Positions 7,549-16,362 of a stretch of DNA of 64,000 nt are shown piece by piece. The first letter of the stretch is position 1. Every line of letters starts with the position of its first letter. The notes under the pieces were generated by a model. It was given only the letters and a program-made list of their open reading frames with translations. It did not search any database and had not been told where the DNA came from. The translations under genes were made by a program, and so were the position numbers. This DNA is from Methylibium petroleiphilum PM1 (GTDB lineage: Bacteria; Pseudomonadota; Gammaproteobacteria; Burkholderiales; Burkholderiaceae_C): assembly GCF_000015725.1 (NCBI RefSeq), contig NC_008826.1:124001-188000 (forward strand), read 5' to 3'.

Positions 7549-8265
7549 ATGAACCAGTACGCGTCGATCTCTCGCCGCAGCGCGGTGTCCCTTCTCGCGC
7601 TGGCAGGCCTTCCCGCGATCGCCGCCGAGCCCGTCTTTGTCAGTCCAGAACGATGGGCGATCTACAACGAGCGGCAGGCAGCCAGGGCCAGGGAGATCCT
7701 CTCCCGGGGGCCCACCGAGGCTGAGCGCAGGGCGGTCGCGCCGTTTCTTCGTGACGGCATCTGCAGCGCCGCGGCTCTCTACACCCTCTTCCCGCGCGGG
7801 CACGAGAAGCCGTTCGCGCAGGTGGTCCGTCGCCTGTATGACCACAAGTTCCTGATGCCAGGCGGCATGTGGATGACGAACATCCTGGAGGTGCTCCGCC
7901 AGCTCCAGATGCCGGCGACCCAGTACGGCCGATCGAACCTGGACTTCGACGCGCTGGTGCAGGCGATCGACAGTGATCGCGCCGTCTTCCTTGCCGGCCC
8001 GACCAGGAAGCTGATCGAACTTCAGCTCGAGCCAGGCGAGAAGCTCACCGACCCGTCGAGCTTGAACAATAGCTATCACGTTGTCCGGCTCTCGGCGCTC
8101 CGGCGAGACACCCGCGGCGCGCTCTCGCACGTCGCCCTTTACGACGTGAATCGCGACAGCGTCGGGTGGGTTCCCGCCCAGGAGCTTGCCGGGATCTACT
8201 CGTGGTTGCCGTGGGACGCGCGCGGCTATGGCGCGATCGTGACCAACGCGCCGGTGCCGTTCTGA
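7549..8265 (+). CDS. Exported protein with Tat-like signal, possible cysteine-peptidase fold
   Basis: The 238-aa product begins [20 protein letters not shown], a twin-arginine-like signal with cleavage probably after AIAAE near residue 25. The mature part has [10 protein letters not shown] (a Cys in a helix start) and, about 110 residues on, a His within LSHVALYDV, an order seen in papain/C39-like folds. This is a weak hint, not an assignment. The stop overlaps the ATG of rnhB (TGATG), so the two are coupled, which is odd for an exported protein and a cytoplasmic nuclease. Confidence 0.55.
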   Translation: MNQYASISRRSAVSLLALAGLPAIAAEPVFVSPERWAIYNERQAARAREILSRGPTEAERRAVAPFLRDGICSAAALYTLFPRGHEKPFAQVVRRLYDHKFLMPGGMWMTNILEVLRQLQMPATQYGRSNLDFDALVQAIDSDRAVFLAGPTRKLIELQLEPGEKLTDPSSLNNSYHVVRLSALRRDTRGALSHVALYDVNRDSVGWVPAQELAGIYSWLPWDARGYGAIVTNAPVPF

Positions 8266-8861
8266 TGCAGTCGCTTCACCTCGAACTGACCGCCGGCGTC
8301 GACGAGGCCGGCCGCGGCCCGCTCGCCGGTCCCGTCGTGGCCGCCGCCGTCATCCTGGACCCGAGCCGCCCGATCGATGGCCTGAATGACTCGAAGCAGC
8401 TGAGCGCGAAGAGGCGCGATCGCCTGTTCGACCTGATCATCGAGCGCGCCGCGGCCTACTGCATCGCCGAGGCATCGGTCGAGGAGATCGACCGCCTGAA
8501 CATCCTGCAGGCCACCATGCTGGCCATGCAGCGCGCCATCGCCGGCCTGAGCGTGACGCCCCAGCTGGTGCTGATCGACGGCAACCGGTCGCCGCTGCTG
8601 CCCATGCGCTCCGAGGCGATCGTCAAGGGCGACGCCAGGGTGACCAGCATCGGGGCGGCGTCCATCCTGGCCAAGGTGCACCGCGACCGCCTGTGCGCCA
8701 AGCTCCACGAGACCTTCCCTTTGTACGGTTTTGCTGTGCACAAGGGGTACGGCACGGCCGATCACCTGGCAGCCTTGGTCCAGCACGGGGCCTGTCCCGA
8801 GCACCGTCGCACGTTCTCACCGGTTCGCGCCGCGCTCGCGCGCGCAGCTGCACACGCCTGA
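8265..8861 (+). CDS. rnhB: Ribonuclease HII
   Basis: The 198-aa product has the RNase HII N-terminus [15 protein letters not shown] with catalytic Asp13 and Glu14, the NDSKQL motif, LVLIDGN with the third acidic residue, and [15 protein letters not shown] followed by [11 protein letters not shown]. The enzyme removes RNA from RNA/DNA hybrids, including single ribonucleotides. Length is normal for the family. On betaproteobacterial chromosomes rnhB usually sits in the lpx cluster. Here it follows an exported protein and precedes a DUF4031-like gene, suggesting a second, replicon-borne copy. Confidence 0.9.
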   Translation: MQSLHLELTAGVDEAGRGPLAGPVVAAAVILDPSRPIDGLNDSKQLSAKRRDRLFDLIIERAAAYCIAEASVEEIDRLNILQATMLAMQRAIAGLSVTPQLVLIDGNRSPLLPMRSEAIVKGDARVTSIGAASILAKVHRDRLCAKLHETFPLYGFAVHKGYGTADHLAALVQHGACPEHRRTFSPVRAALARAAAHA

Positions 8862-8868
8862 GGCTGCC

Positions 8869-9198
8869 TTGGCCGTCTACGTCGACGACATGCGCGCGCC
8901 CTACCGGCGAATGCTGATGTGTCACATGCTGGCGGACACCGACGACGAGCTACACGCGATGGCGGCGCTGATCGGTGTGGCGCGGCGCTGGTGGCAGAGC
9001 CCGGAGAAGACAAGCGGCAGCCACTACGACATCTGCCTGACGAAACGCGCACTGGCGGTGAAGGCCGGTGCCGTTGAGATCACCCTGCGCCAGGCCTCGG
9101 CGATGAACCTGCGCCGACGGGCCACGGGCGAACTGGGCCCGCCGGAGGAGGCGCTGCCTTGGCGGGAGATGTTCCGCGCGAACGCGCGGCGCGCCTGA
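8869..9198 (+). CDS. DUF4031-like protein
   Basis: The product begins (M)AVYVDDMRAPYRRMLMCHMLADTDDEL and continues with IGVARRWWQS...HYDICLTKRALAVKAGAVEIT, a pattern typical of DUF4031 proteins found in phages and plasmids. Function is unknown. A TTG at 8869 is the best visible start (109 aa). The frame is open further upstream inside rnhB, so a start there cannot be excluded. Confidence 0.65.
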   Translation: MAVYVDDMRAPYRRMLMCHMLADTDDELHAMAALIGVARRWWQSPEKTSGSHYDICLTKRALAVKAGAVEITLRQASAMNLRRRATGELGPPEEALPWREMFRANARRA

Positions 9199-9201
9199 GT
9201 C

Positions 9202-9402
9202 TCAGCGGCGCGGGCCGCTCGGAACCCGGCTGGTGTCGATCTTCGATGTCGGGATCGTGCCGTCCACCAGGTTGGCACGGACTGCCTCGCGCAGATCGTC
9301 CTCCGACTCGCTCGGGCGCACCGCGAAACCGAACTCCTCGAGCAGCGTCTTGAGCTCGCTGTAGCCCATCCAGTTGAGCGCCGTGTGAATCGCCTGTTCC
9401 AT
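9202..9402 (-). CDS. Small acidic hypothetical protein
   Basis: This is the only gene on the minus strand in the left flank. The ATG at 9402 has AGGAGA at good spacing. The 66-aa product (MEQAIHTALNWMGYSELKTLLEEFGFAVRP...) is helical and acidic with a Pro-rich end, similar in feel to a small regulatory or phage protein. No family is assigned. Confidence 0.55.
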   Translation of the reverse strand: MEQAIHTALNWMGYSELKTLLEEFGFAVRPSESEDDLREAVRANLVDGTIPTSKIDTSRVPSGPRR

Positions 9403-9511
9403 GTCGTTCTTCTCCTGGGCTCCATTGTCGCCCGAGAGCCAGCCCCCGCGGCGAAGCCGCACCGTCCAAGGAAGAGCCTCTGACGTGTAGGCGCGGGTGT
9501 GACCGACCCCG

Positions 9512-9541
9512 CCCGCTGGCCATGCCGGCGGGTTTCTTCTT
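9512..9541 (+). terminator. Rho-independent terminator
   Basis: An inverted repeat CCCGC-T-GGC / GCC-G-GCGGG with loop CAT is followed by TTTCTTCTTTC. The run of T is on the plus strand, so it would stop rightward transcription. It lies before the next operon. Confidence 0.7.
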
Positions 9542-9652
9542 TCGATGAGCGTACAGGCCCGCGTGACGCATCACGCCCTACCACGCCAACACCAACCGGT
9601 ACGGCGGGCGCCCGCAAGGGCTCACCTCATAACTCGAAAGGAGATTCATCTC

Positions 9653-9913
9653 ATGAAGAAGAAAAACCTCACCATCCTGGCCGAGTTCTTCGGCCACATG
9701 CTCACGGGCGCTGCCATGTTCGTTGGAATGGCGCTGCTGGCCGTCGGACTCTCGCGGTTCGTCGACTGGCTGCCGTTCCTGCACAGCTCGAGCCTCGCGG
9801 CCGGGTTGCTGCACGGAGTCGAGCAGTGCATACTGTTTGCCGATGCGGTGTTCTTCGTCTGGTGGCTGATTTACAGCACCTACAAGGCACTCAAGGAACT
9901 CATGAAGGACTGA
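9653..9913 (+). CDS. Small membrane protein
   Basis: The start is decided by AAAGGAG 9 nt upstream. The 86-aa product has two hydrophobic segments (about residues 14-32, MLTGAAMFVGMALLAVGLS, and 54-73) and basic ends, so it should be an inner-membrane protein with both ends inside. It is followed closely by a 47-aa gene. Confidence 0.6.
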   Translation: MKKKNLTILAEFFGHMLTGAAMFVGMALLAVGLSRFVDWLPFLHSSSLAAGLLHGVEQCILFADAVFFVWWLIYSTYKALKELMKD

Positions 9914-9914
9914 C

Positions 9915-10058
9915 ATGACGTCGCTGTTGAGGACATTCTGGAACGCTTGCAAGGAGACCCCCCGCGGTTTCTTTGCTCCGGCGATCGCGCTGTGGACACT
10001 CTTTCGCGACACCGCGGATCGTGTGACCACGGATAGGAAACAAGGTCTGACGCAGTAG
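9915..10058 (+). CDS. 47-aa hypothetical peptide
   Basis: A short open frame (MTSLLRTFWNACKETPRGFF..., ending KQGLTQ) begins 1 nt after the stop of the membrane protein gene and ends just before a strong terminator. The position makes it a likely second gene of that operon. No family is recognised. Confidence 0.5.
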   Translation: MTSLLRTFWNACKETPRGFFAPAIALWTLFRDTADRVTTDRKQGLTQ

Positions 10059-10078
10059 CCGTCAAGACGAACCCCAGA

Positions 10079-10116
10079 GGCCCCGCTCAGCTTTGCTGAC
10101 GGGGCCTTCTTCTTTC
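10079..10116 (+). terminator. Rho-independent terminator
   Basis: A stem GGCCCCG / CGGGGCC, extended by TCAGC / GCTGA after a one-base bulge and closed by TTT, precedes TTCTTCTTTC. It ends the 9653-10058 operon. Confidence 0.85.
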
Positions 10117-10217
10117 CGCCGCGATGTCGCGCATCTCCGAAGTGCCACGGCAATCCGGCCGCGGCATTCAACATCAACCCAGGGACCGTAAGATCGGCCC
10201 CACGAAAGGAAAGAGCC

Positions 10218-10250
10218 ATGAAGCACACCGCTTCGGCCGCTCGTTCCTGA
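10218..10250 (+). CDS. Possible 10-codon leader peptide
   Basis: After AAAGGAAAGAG there is an ATG reading MKHTASAARS and then TGA. It lies at the head of the structured leader of the gene at 10427. It could be an attenuation-type leader, but it has no run of a single codon that would make this convincing. Confidence 0.25.
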   Translation: MKHTASAARS

Positions 10251-10334
10251 TTTCCCGCCCGGCTTCGGCCGGGTCCGCAGTAGCAGCCCTTGTGGCTTCC
10301 TGAATGCGGTGACCTACACCTCAATTGCGAGGTT

Positions 10335-10406
10335 CGGACAACGTCCGGTAAGCGGTCTGGGCCCCACAGAGTCTGGGGACTCCCGGTTGGCCGGGTGCGC
10401 GAGCAC
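10335..10406 (+). promoter_or_regulatory. Hairpin-rich 5' leader
   Basis: Four consecutive hairpins can be drawn: CGGAC/GTCCG (10335-10347), CCCCA/TGGGG (10362-10378), CCCGG/CCGGG (10382-10395) and GTGC/GCAC (10395-10406). They fill the 90 nt before the ribosome site of the gene at 10427. No known riboswitch is recognised. Confidence 0.4.
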
Positions 10407-10426
10407 CTACCCAACTTGGAGTAATC

Positions 10427-11434
10427 ATGAACCAGAGTGGCAACACCACTGAGACCTTCTACGTCAACCCGACCATCGGCGCCTGGGTCCTTGTCCCGGC
10501 TGATCCACAGCACCACCCGCTGCTGCTGCAGCTGGTCGGCGGTGAACGAGAGTTGATCGGGCGACCGATCGACGCCTGGGATTCGCTGGCCGATGGCATC
10601 GAGCGCATCCGGCGCACCGGCGCCGAGCGCGGCCTGGTCGTCACCGTGTGCGGCAATCTGCATCGGTCCCCGACCGTGCTGCTGCGCGCCGCGCGACCAA
10701 AGCCAGTCGAACCTGCTCCGACCCGCGTATTCGCGGGCCTGAAGGGGATGGACGCTGCCAAGTGGGGCGTCTCTGACTTCTACGACGACAACGCCGAGGC
10801 GCTGCGCTGCGCGATCGCAACAGGCAACCCCTTCGACACCGGCTGGTACAGCGTGAAGAAGGAGATCCAGTCCGCGCGCGTCAGCCGCGCACGGCGCAAT
10901 GGTCCGATCACGATCGAGGTCTCGGCCAGTATGGACGAGGCAAGAGATCTGCTCGACACGGCGTTCTGGAAGGCTGCCGGCGGCAACGCGTACTGCAGCT
11001 CAGGGTGGGACGCGCTGACGAAGATCGGCCTGAAAGAGGATGAGATCGACTCGCTCTTCGACGACCTGGCAGAAGGGTGCGGCATCGGTGAGAACAACAC
11101 CGAGTCCGACTACCGCAGCTTGCACTGGCGAACTGGGTTCGACGGCGTCTGCCGCGCGCTCGACGCGTTGGCTGGCGACCTGGAGGCGCAGCTCGAGAGC
11201 ATCTTCCGCGGCGTCGTCGGCGCATGCGAGGAACGCTTCAAGGGTCTGAAGCGCGACAGAGGCGCGTCCTGCAGAAACTGCAAGCACTTCGATCCGGCGA
11301 TTCCTGAGTCCAGGAGCCACCCGGAAGATCCCGCCACCTGCGCACACCCGAAGTACCACGCGATCCTGAGCGTCAACAAGCACTTCCCGTTCGAGAACGG
11401 ATGCAAGTTCTGGGAGGTCAAGCACCGCCCGTAA
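10427..11434 (+). CDS. Hypothetical protein with C-terminal Cys cluster
   Basis: The ATG follows TTGGAG. The 335-aa product is soluble. Its N-terminal half has a pattern of beta-rich segments (FYVNPTIGAWVLVPAD...). Its C-terminus has a CxxC...C...C cluster (SCRNCKHFDP, later TCAHPKY and NGCKFW) that could bind zinc. No family is recognised. It has a long structured leader upstream and its own terminator, so it is probably expressed as a single gene under some control. Confidence 0.6.
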   Translation: MNQSGNTTETFYVNPTIGAWVLVPADPQHHPLLLQLVGGERELIGRPIDAWDSLADGIERIRRTGAERGLVVTVCGNLHRSPTVLLRAARPKPVEPAPTRVFAGLKGMDAAKWGVSDFYDDNAEALRCAIATGNPFDTGWYSVKKEIQSARVSRARRNGPITIEVSASMDEARDLLDTAFWKAAGGNAYCSSGWDALTKIGLKEDEIDSLFDDLAEGCGIGENNTESDYRSLHWRTGFDGVCRALDALAGDLEAQLESIFRGVVGACEERFKGLKRDRGASCRNCKHFDPAIPESRSHPEDPATCAHPKYHAILSVNKHFPFENGCKFWEVKHRP

Positions 11435-11442
11435 CCCCCTCC

Positions 11443-11480
11443 GCCCGCCGCGTTCCTCATGGACCGGCGGGCTTTCTTTG
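11443..11480 (+). terminator. Rho-independent terminator (repeated type B)
   Basis: A perfect 8-bp stem GCCCGCCG / CGGCGGGC is followed by TTTCTTTG. The left part CCCTCCGCCCGCCGCG recurs at the terminator near 13368. Confidence 0.85.
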
Positions 11481-11684
11481 CTCGACTCCGCACCGGCTGG
11501 TGCTTGCTCGGTGTCGGATGTAGCATTGCGCGTTAGGCGCTTGGACGGCGCCTGCTGTCCGCTTCTGCATACCCCGTTCGCGGGGCGTCCTGTTCCCAAT
11601 TCGATCACCACGTTCGGCCATTGGCTCGGATGTCGAGGGCATGCGGACACCTTCGGTATCCGTGCCGACACGGGTGGAACGAAC

Positions 11685-12491
11685 ATGGACATGATCAAGA
11701 CCACGGCGACTGCCGTGGAGAAGCTGCGCCGCCAGGCGCGTGAGCTCAGTCGCGCCACAGGCAAGTCGCTAACGGAGTGTCGTGAGGCTGTCGCGCTGCA
11801 GGCTGGCTACCAGAACTGGAAACACGTGACGGCATGCCTAGCTGCTTGCGCTGCCGCCGCATCTGCAGCGCCTGCAGCGAGGCGAGGGCAGCCAGTGCGG
11901 GTTGAGTTTCTGGATGAGGCTGACGCTGATCCGCACACAGTGCGCGCGTCGGCCACCATCGACGGCTCGGACGCCTACTTCAAACTCCTGGAGGAGAGCG
12001 AACTTGCGCCGGTTGTGCACCATCCGCTGAGGGGCGACTTCTTCATCGACCTGACCATCGAAGGGCGAAGATTTCGAGCAGAGGTGGTCGGTCCCAACCC
12101 GATCCTCGAGGAACATGGTGGCCTGCATTGGGTGCAGCTGGGCGCCTGCTCAATCAACCGAGCCAAGCAGGACTACCCGCGCCCAAGTAGCGAGTTCGAG
12201 TGGTTTGTCTGCAAGTACGACAACCAGCCGCGAGTGAGCCTTGCCGGTCTCTCTGACGCGGGCATCCGCCGACTCGCTTTGGAATTCGGCCTGGTCATCG
12301 AAAAGCCGATGTCAGCCTTCTCCTATCGTGTGCACCTGCCCGCCGAGAAGTTTGTCTTCGAGCGGTCTCGCGCGTGGCTGGCGCTGAAGGAATGGGGGCG
12401 CAAGCATCCCAGAAAGCTCGCGAGACGTGAGCTCGGCGACTACCTTGGCGATTGGCGCGGAAGAATCGCGGGTGAGCTGAAGAAGGAGTAG
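11685..12491 (+). CDS. Hypothetical protein with GYxNW N-terminal motif
   Basis: The ATG at 11685 is the first start that yields the conserved helical region ATAVEKLRRQARELSRATGK...REAVALQAGYQNWKHV. The GYxNW pattern is seen at the N-terminus of several poorly described proteins. Residues about 60-268 form a mixed alpha/beta domain (GDFFIDLTIEGRRFRAEVVG...). The 200 bp upstream hold no evident promoter box. Function unknown. Confidence 0.55.
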   Translation: MDMIKTTATAVEKLRRQARELSRATGKSLTECREAVALQAGYQNWKHVTACLAACAAAASAAPAARRGQPVRVEFLDEADADPHTVRASATIDGSDAYFKLLEESELAPVVHHPLRGDFFIDLTIEGRRFRAEVVGPNPILEEHGGLHWVQLGACSINRAKQDYPRPSSEFEWFVCKYDNQPRVSLAGLSDAGIRRLALEFGLVIEKPMSAFSYRVHLPAEKFVFERSRAWLALKEWGRKHPRKLARRELGDYLGDWRGRIAGELKKE

Positions 12492-12651
12492 GCCGCCTTC
12501 CCCTGTGCGGTGCCGTTCAGGGACAAGCGAGCGCGACAAGGGGGAGGAGGGTGGTGGTTCTGCGGCCTTTTCATGCCCTGCTCGTCTGGCCGCGTGTGTC
12601 GCATCCCGAGCTACCAGGCGCACTCCCGCGCCGTTCAGCAGGAGATCCGAC

Positions 12652-13359
12652 ATGCAACACCACATTCCCGCCCTCAGCGGGCGCCTTGCGATCCTCTCGC
12701 AAGACAGCCCGCTCTTCGACGTGCGCGCGCTCCAGCTGGAGACCGCAGAAGAGGTGCGGGCAGCACTGAACTCCGACGCCACCGCGCGGCGGATTATGGC
12801 CAAGGCTTGCCAGCCCGCCGCCGGCGAACTCGTCGGCGTGCGGCTGAACCTCAACATCATCAAGAGCACCGGCGTGCGAGTCCACTCGATCCACCGCGGC
12901 ACCACCCACGGCGGGCACGCCCGCGGCAAGGGCTTCTACCGAGGCGAGGTGATCAACTACAGCCAGGTCGTGACGCTCCGGCATGCGTGGTTCAACGTGC
13001 ACCAGGCAGGACGAGAGCAGATCGCCGAAGGCGGCAACAAGGGGCCGATGGCCAGCGTCGACGGCGAGTTCGTTGTTCCGATGGGGCGAGTGAGCTTCGA
13101 CGGCGTCGAGATTCGCTTCAACCCGCGGGACGTACACCTCTTCGTCGACCTGGAGAACTTCGCGGTGCAGTACGCCGAAGAAGTGACGTTGGCTGGTCAT
13201 CGGGCATACGCCCGCGGCCTCATCGTCTACCACGATGCGAACAGCGCACCTGCGCGGGCCGGCAACACGCCGAGCATCGCAATGTTCCGAGCGCCAGCCA
13301 GGCACTCCGAACCGGTGACCCGATACCAGCCAGCGACTGACCTGGCGGCCGTCGCCTGA
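12652..13359 (+). CDS. Hypothetical protein
   Basis: The ATG is preceded by CAGGAGA at good spacing. The 235-aa product is soluble with a basic, Gly/His-rich centre (HSIHRGTTHGGHARGKGFYRGEVINYSQ split over about residues 80-105) and a Pro/Ala-rich tail. No family is recognised. It ends before the repeated type B terminator. Confidence 0.55.
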   Translation: MQHHIPALSGRLAILSQDSPLFDVRALQLETAEEVRAALNSDATARRIMAKACQPAAGELVGVRLNLNIIKSTGVRVHSIHRGTTHGGHARGKGFYRGEVINYSQVVTLRHAWFNVHQAGREQIAEGGNKGPMASVDGEFVVPMGRVSFDGVEIRFNPRDVHLFVDLENFAVQYAEEVTLAGHRAYARGLIVYHDANSAPARAGNTPSIAMFRAPARHSEPVTRYQPATDLAAVA

Positions 13360-13367
13360 ACCCCTCC

Positions 13368-13405
13368 GCCCGCCGCGATCCTTGGATCCGGCGGGCGCTT
13401 TCTTG
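13368..13405 (+). terminator. Rho-independent terminator (repeated type B)
   Basis: A stem GCCCGCCG-C-GATC / GATC-CGGCGGGC (one bulge, loop CTTG) precedes GCTTTCTT. It shares its left arm and the bases before it with the terminator at 11443. Confidence 0.8.
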
Positions 13406-13550
13406 GCGGCAGGAGAAACCCCAACTCAAGCCCAGTGAGTTGCCGCCGAAATGTCCCGATGGCGCGAGTAGCTCGGGCCAAAGACAGGCCCAGGGCTGTC
13501 GGCCGCAAACGCGTCGGCTGCGTTTGTTGTATTCGCGCACATCCTATAGC

Positions 13551-13574
13551 GTATCGGGACGTGTTATGTATGAT
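13551..13574 (+). promoter_or_regulatory. Promoter with recurrent box
   Basis: The box GTATCGGGACGTGTTATGTA is followed directly by TGAT, giving the -10-like TATGAT (13569-13574). A leader of about 66 nt separates it from the first ATG at 13647. It drives the four-gene secreted/membrane operon. Confidence 0.55.
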
Positions 13575-13646
13575 TCAACGAACCGCCTAGAGCGGGTTCC
13601 CCACAACAGGATCAACACCCAACACCCCAATCAAGATCAGAGCCGA

Positions 13647-14771
13647 ATGAACCGAACCATCAACCGTTTCGCGGCCGTGGCCGCAGTTGCACTCGCCGCC
13701 TTCTCGCCCGCCAGCCACGCCCAGCTCCTGGGCATCTTCAACGGCGTCACCAGCATGGTGAACCAGGCCACCGGGAAGATCGGCAACAAGCTCACCGGCG
13801 GCGAATCCGCCAAGGATCTCCAGGCCGAGCGCGACAAGTTCTTCGCGCAGTTCGAGCAGCAAAGCGCCGGCATGGACCCGGCCGCCAAGGTCCAGCTGCG
13901 CGGCACGATGGAGAAGTCCTGGGGCATGGCCGAGAACGCGCTGCTGATGAGCAACGCGCAGGCTCAGGCGGCCAAGGACGCGCCGCTGGTGGACTTCAAG
14001 AAGGTGGCCGCCGACTCGATGGGCGGCTTCGCGACCCAAGTCGGCATGAACTCCGTCTTCGGCGGTGCAGGGCTCGGCGACGTGCTCAGCTCCGCGACCA
14101 TGGACGGCGTCATCAACGGCATGGGCGGCCAGTCCGGCAGCGCCCAGGCAATGGCTTCCCGGGCCGGCTCGCCGGGTCTTCTGGGTACCGCCGACGTCGG
14201 TTCGGCCGTTTCGTCCGGCGTGACCGCTGGCGCAACCCGGGCCGCCGCCGGCACCGTGACCAACAGCGTCAGCTCGGCCGTGGGCGGTTTCATGGGCAAG
14301 CTGGGCTTCGGCGGCCCGCGCGAGTTCGAGGCCACCGACGCGGTTCACCCGCTGACCTTCTTCGGCAAGCACCCGGGCGAGCTCGATGCGAAGGACCTGT
14401 ACCGCGAGAACGGCTTCCTCGGCTGGAAGCGCATCGACGCGTCCGCCGATCTCGGCGCCGAGGCCTATGCGCCGATCACGGGGCAGGGGCCGGCGAAGGC
14501 ATCGGTATTCAACTTCGACAAGGCGACCGGCAAGGTGATCGTGGCGTTCCGCGTGCTCGCGGTCGCGCCCACCGACTTCTCCAAGGTGATCGAGGCGTAC
14601 AGCAAGCAGCTGGGCGCCCAGCCGCGCTACGCCAGCACCGGCTCGGTCCTGCGTGCGGTGTGGGAGAGCGGCGTGTTCGTCGCTGCCGACTCGACCAAGA
14701 TCAGCGCCGGCTGGTCGCACCTGGTTCCGCAGGCCTACGCCGCCGCCGGCACGCCGGTGGCCGCGAACTGA
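13647..14771 (+). CDS. Exported Gly/Ala-rich protein
   Basis: This 374-aa protein has a signal peptide (about residues 1-26, ending SHAQ). The mature N-terminal third is helical (ESAKDLQAERDKFFAQFEQQ...). A Gly/Ser/Ala-rich middle (GVINGMGGQSGSAQAM...) is followed by a compact C-terminal domain (DAVHPLTFFGKHPGEL...). No family is recognised. It is the first gene of an operon with two further exported proteins and a membrane protein, which suggests a joint envelope or surface function. Confidence 0.6.
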   Translation: MNRTINRFAAVAAVALAAFSPASHAQLLGIFNGVTSMVNQATGKIGNKLTGGESAKDLQAERDKFFAQFEQQSAGMDPAAKVQLRGTMEKSWGMAENALLMSNAQAQAAKDAPLVDFKKVAADSMGGFATQVGMNSVFGGAGLGDVLSSATMDGVINGMGGQSGSAQAMASRAGSPGLLGTADVGSAVSSGVTAGATRAAAGTVTNSVSSAVGGFMGKLGFGGPREFEATDAVHPLTFFGKHPGELDAKDLYRENGFLGWKRIDASADLGAEAYAPITGQGPAKASVFNFDKATGKVIVAFRVLAVAPTDFSKVIEAYSKQLGAQPRYASTGSVLRAVWESGVFVAADSTKISAGWSHLVPQAYAAAGTPVAAN

Positions 14772-14782
14772 GCGAGGCGCAC

Positions 14783-15424
14783 GTGAGGCAGGTGCTGCTG
14801 ACGACGCTATTGGCGATCTCGGGCGCGCTGTTCGGCCCCTCGGTCGCGCAAGCGCAAACCTGCGGCCTGCTGGCCGACCCGAACAACCCGGCCTGCAAGG
14901 GCGGTACCGCCTCCCCGGCCACGCCCGGCGCCGCGGCGCCCGCAGCCGCAGCTGCGACAGCGACCGACCCCAGGCAAGCGCCAGGCATGGGCCAGAAGGT
15001 GTGCGCGTTCTTCGACACGAAGACCAACCGCTGCCTGACCGTCCGGCCGGACACGAAGGCCTACGACAGCGCGGTGCAGACCGGCATCGAGGCAGCCATG
15101 ATGGGCATGCAGATCCAGCAGGATGCGATCTACCGCGCAGGCCAGATGGGCGTGCTCGGCGGCTTTGGCCGTCAGGCGCAAGGCCAGGCCGGGGCGCCCC
15201 TGCCGCAGATGCCTCAGGGCGTCACGCTGCCGGGCGCCACGTTGCCGGGTGTCGGTCTCACAGTCCCTGGTGCCGCCCCAGAGTCGGCCGCAGCCCGGCA
15301 GACCAGCGACAGCCCGCTTGTCGCCTGCGCGCGGCAGCGAATCACCCAGGCCGAGAAGGCTTCAGGCCGGCCTGCTACGCCGGACGAGGTCGCAGCCGCG
15401 ATGCGCTCGTGCGACACGCCATGA
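14783..15424 (+). CDS. Exported Pro/Ala/Gly-rich protein
   Basis: The GTG follows GCGAGG. The 213-aa product has a signal peptide (residues 1-25, ending AQAQ), a short Cys-containing segment (CGLLADPNNPACKGG), a low-complexity Ala/Pro linker, a conserved-looking core with paired cysteines (KVCAFFDTKTNRCLTV) and a Gly/Pro-rich tail ending in a two-Cys helix. It probably forms disulfides in the periplasm. Its stop overlaps the next gene. Confidence 0.6.
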   Translation: MRQVLLTTLLAISGALFGPSVAQAQTCGLLADPNNPACKGGTASPATPGAAAPAAAAATATDPRQAPGMGQKVCAFFDTKTNRCLTVRPDTKAYDSAVQTGIEAAMMGMQIQQDAIYRAGQMGVLGGFGRQAQGQAGAPLPQMPQGVTLPGATLPGVGLTVPGAAPESAAARQTSDSPLVACARQRITQAEKASGRPATPDEVAAAMRSCDTP

Positions 15425-16362
15425 TGAGTCTGCTGACCCGGCTTGCCTTGCTGGCGGCACTCATGGTCGCTCCGACGCTGGCGCTCGCCGATGTCCGGCC
15501 CGCCGAGTGCGTCAGCCCGGGCCCTGGCACGTGCACGGAGTGGAAGGTCTACACCGCCGAGGGCGCAACGACGACTGACGAGCACGCCTACCTTTCGTGG
15601 ACGCCAGGCGAATGGGCGAGTGCTCTCGCCAGCTGCAACGGGGCAGGTGGCACCGCAGTGTCGAATGGCGGCTGGCTCTGGATGAACAAGTCGACCAACG
15701 TCTCGGGTGGCCTTTGCGGTCGCGTGTTCGCGATCAACAACCTCTGCCGGTCGACGAACGCTGGCGACGGGACGAGGCTGCAATGCGCAAAGTGGGGCCT
15801 GAACGAGCCCAGCCGGCCTGGCTGGCTCTCCGTTGCCATGGACAACCGCGAGGGCGTACTGGCGTGCGGCGGCGTTTTCATGGCGATTGGCGGCGACATT
15901 GCTCCGGGTGTTCCTGGCTTCTCGGCGGCCGAGCCACCGAAGCTCGCCCCCGTGACCAAGAAGTCCATCGGCAAGCTGAAGGAGAGCCTCACGAGCATGC
16001 AAGAGGCGGCCAGAGCCACCGGCGCCAAGGAGAAGGCTCGCAGCTACTACGCTGCCTACAAGTCCTACAAGAAGGCCAAGGATCAGTTCGATGACTCGCT
16101 GGAGAACGTGCAGAAGGCATCGGAGTTCGTCGGCATGGTCGCGGATGTGAGCCTGGAAGGAGTCATCTCAATCTCGGCGATTGCTGCCCTTCCGCGCCAA
16201 GCAAACTGCATTCGGAACGGCACCGTCATGTCCGGCGGATGCGACCTTCGGCCCGGCGACATCGATCAGCTGCAGCGATTCCAGCAGTACGTGAACGAGA
16301 CAGATGCAGTGAAGTGCTTCAGCGCGGCGGGAAAGATTGCCGCGGCACTGCAGCGGCAATGA
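15421..16362 (+). CDS. Exported Cys-rich protein
   Basis: Two adjacent ATGs (15421, 15424) overlap the preceding stop; either is possible. The 313-aa product has a signal peptide (MMSLLTRLALLAALMVAPTL) and a Trp/Gly/Cys-rich N-terminal domain (CVSPGPGTCTEW, later AKWGLNEPSRPGW). A Lys/Ala-rich helical region at about residues 180-235 may be a coiled coil, and two disulfide-type cysteine pairs follow near the end. No family is recognised. It is the third gene of the 13647 operon. Confidence 0.6.
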   Translation: MMSLLTRLALLAALMVAPTLALADVRPAECVSPGPGTCTEWKVYTAEGATTTDEHAYLSWTPGEWASALASCNGAGGTAVSNGGWLWMNKSTNVSGGLCGRVFAINNLCRSTNAGDGTRLQCAKWGLNEPSRPGWLSVAMDNREGVLACGGVFMAIGGDIAPGVPGFSAAEPPKLAPVTKKSIGKLKESLTSMQEAARATGAKEKARSYYAAYKSYKKAKDQFDDSLENVQKASEFVGMVADVSLEGVISISAIAALPRQANCIRNGTVMSGGCDLRPGDIDQLQRFQQYVNETDAVKCFSAAGKIAAALQRQ

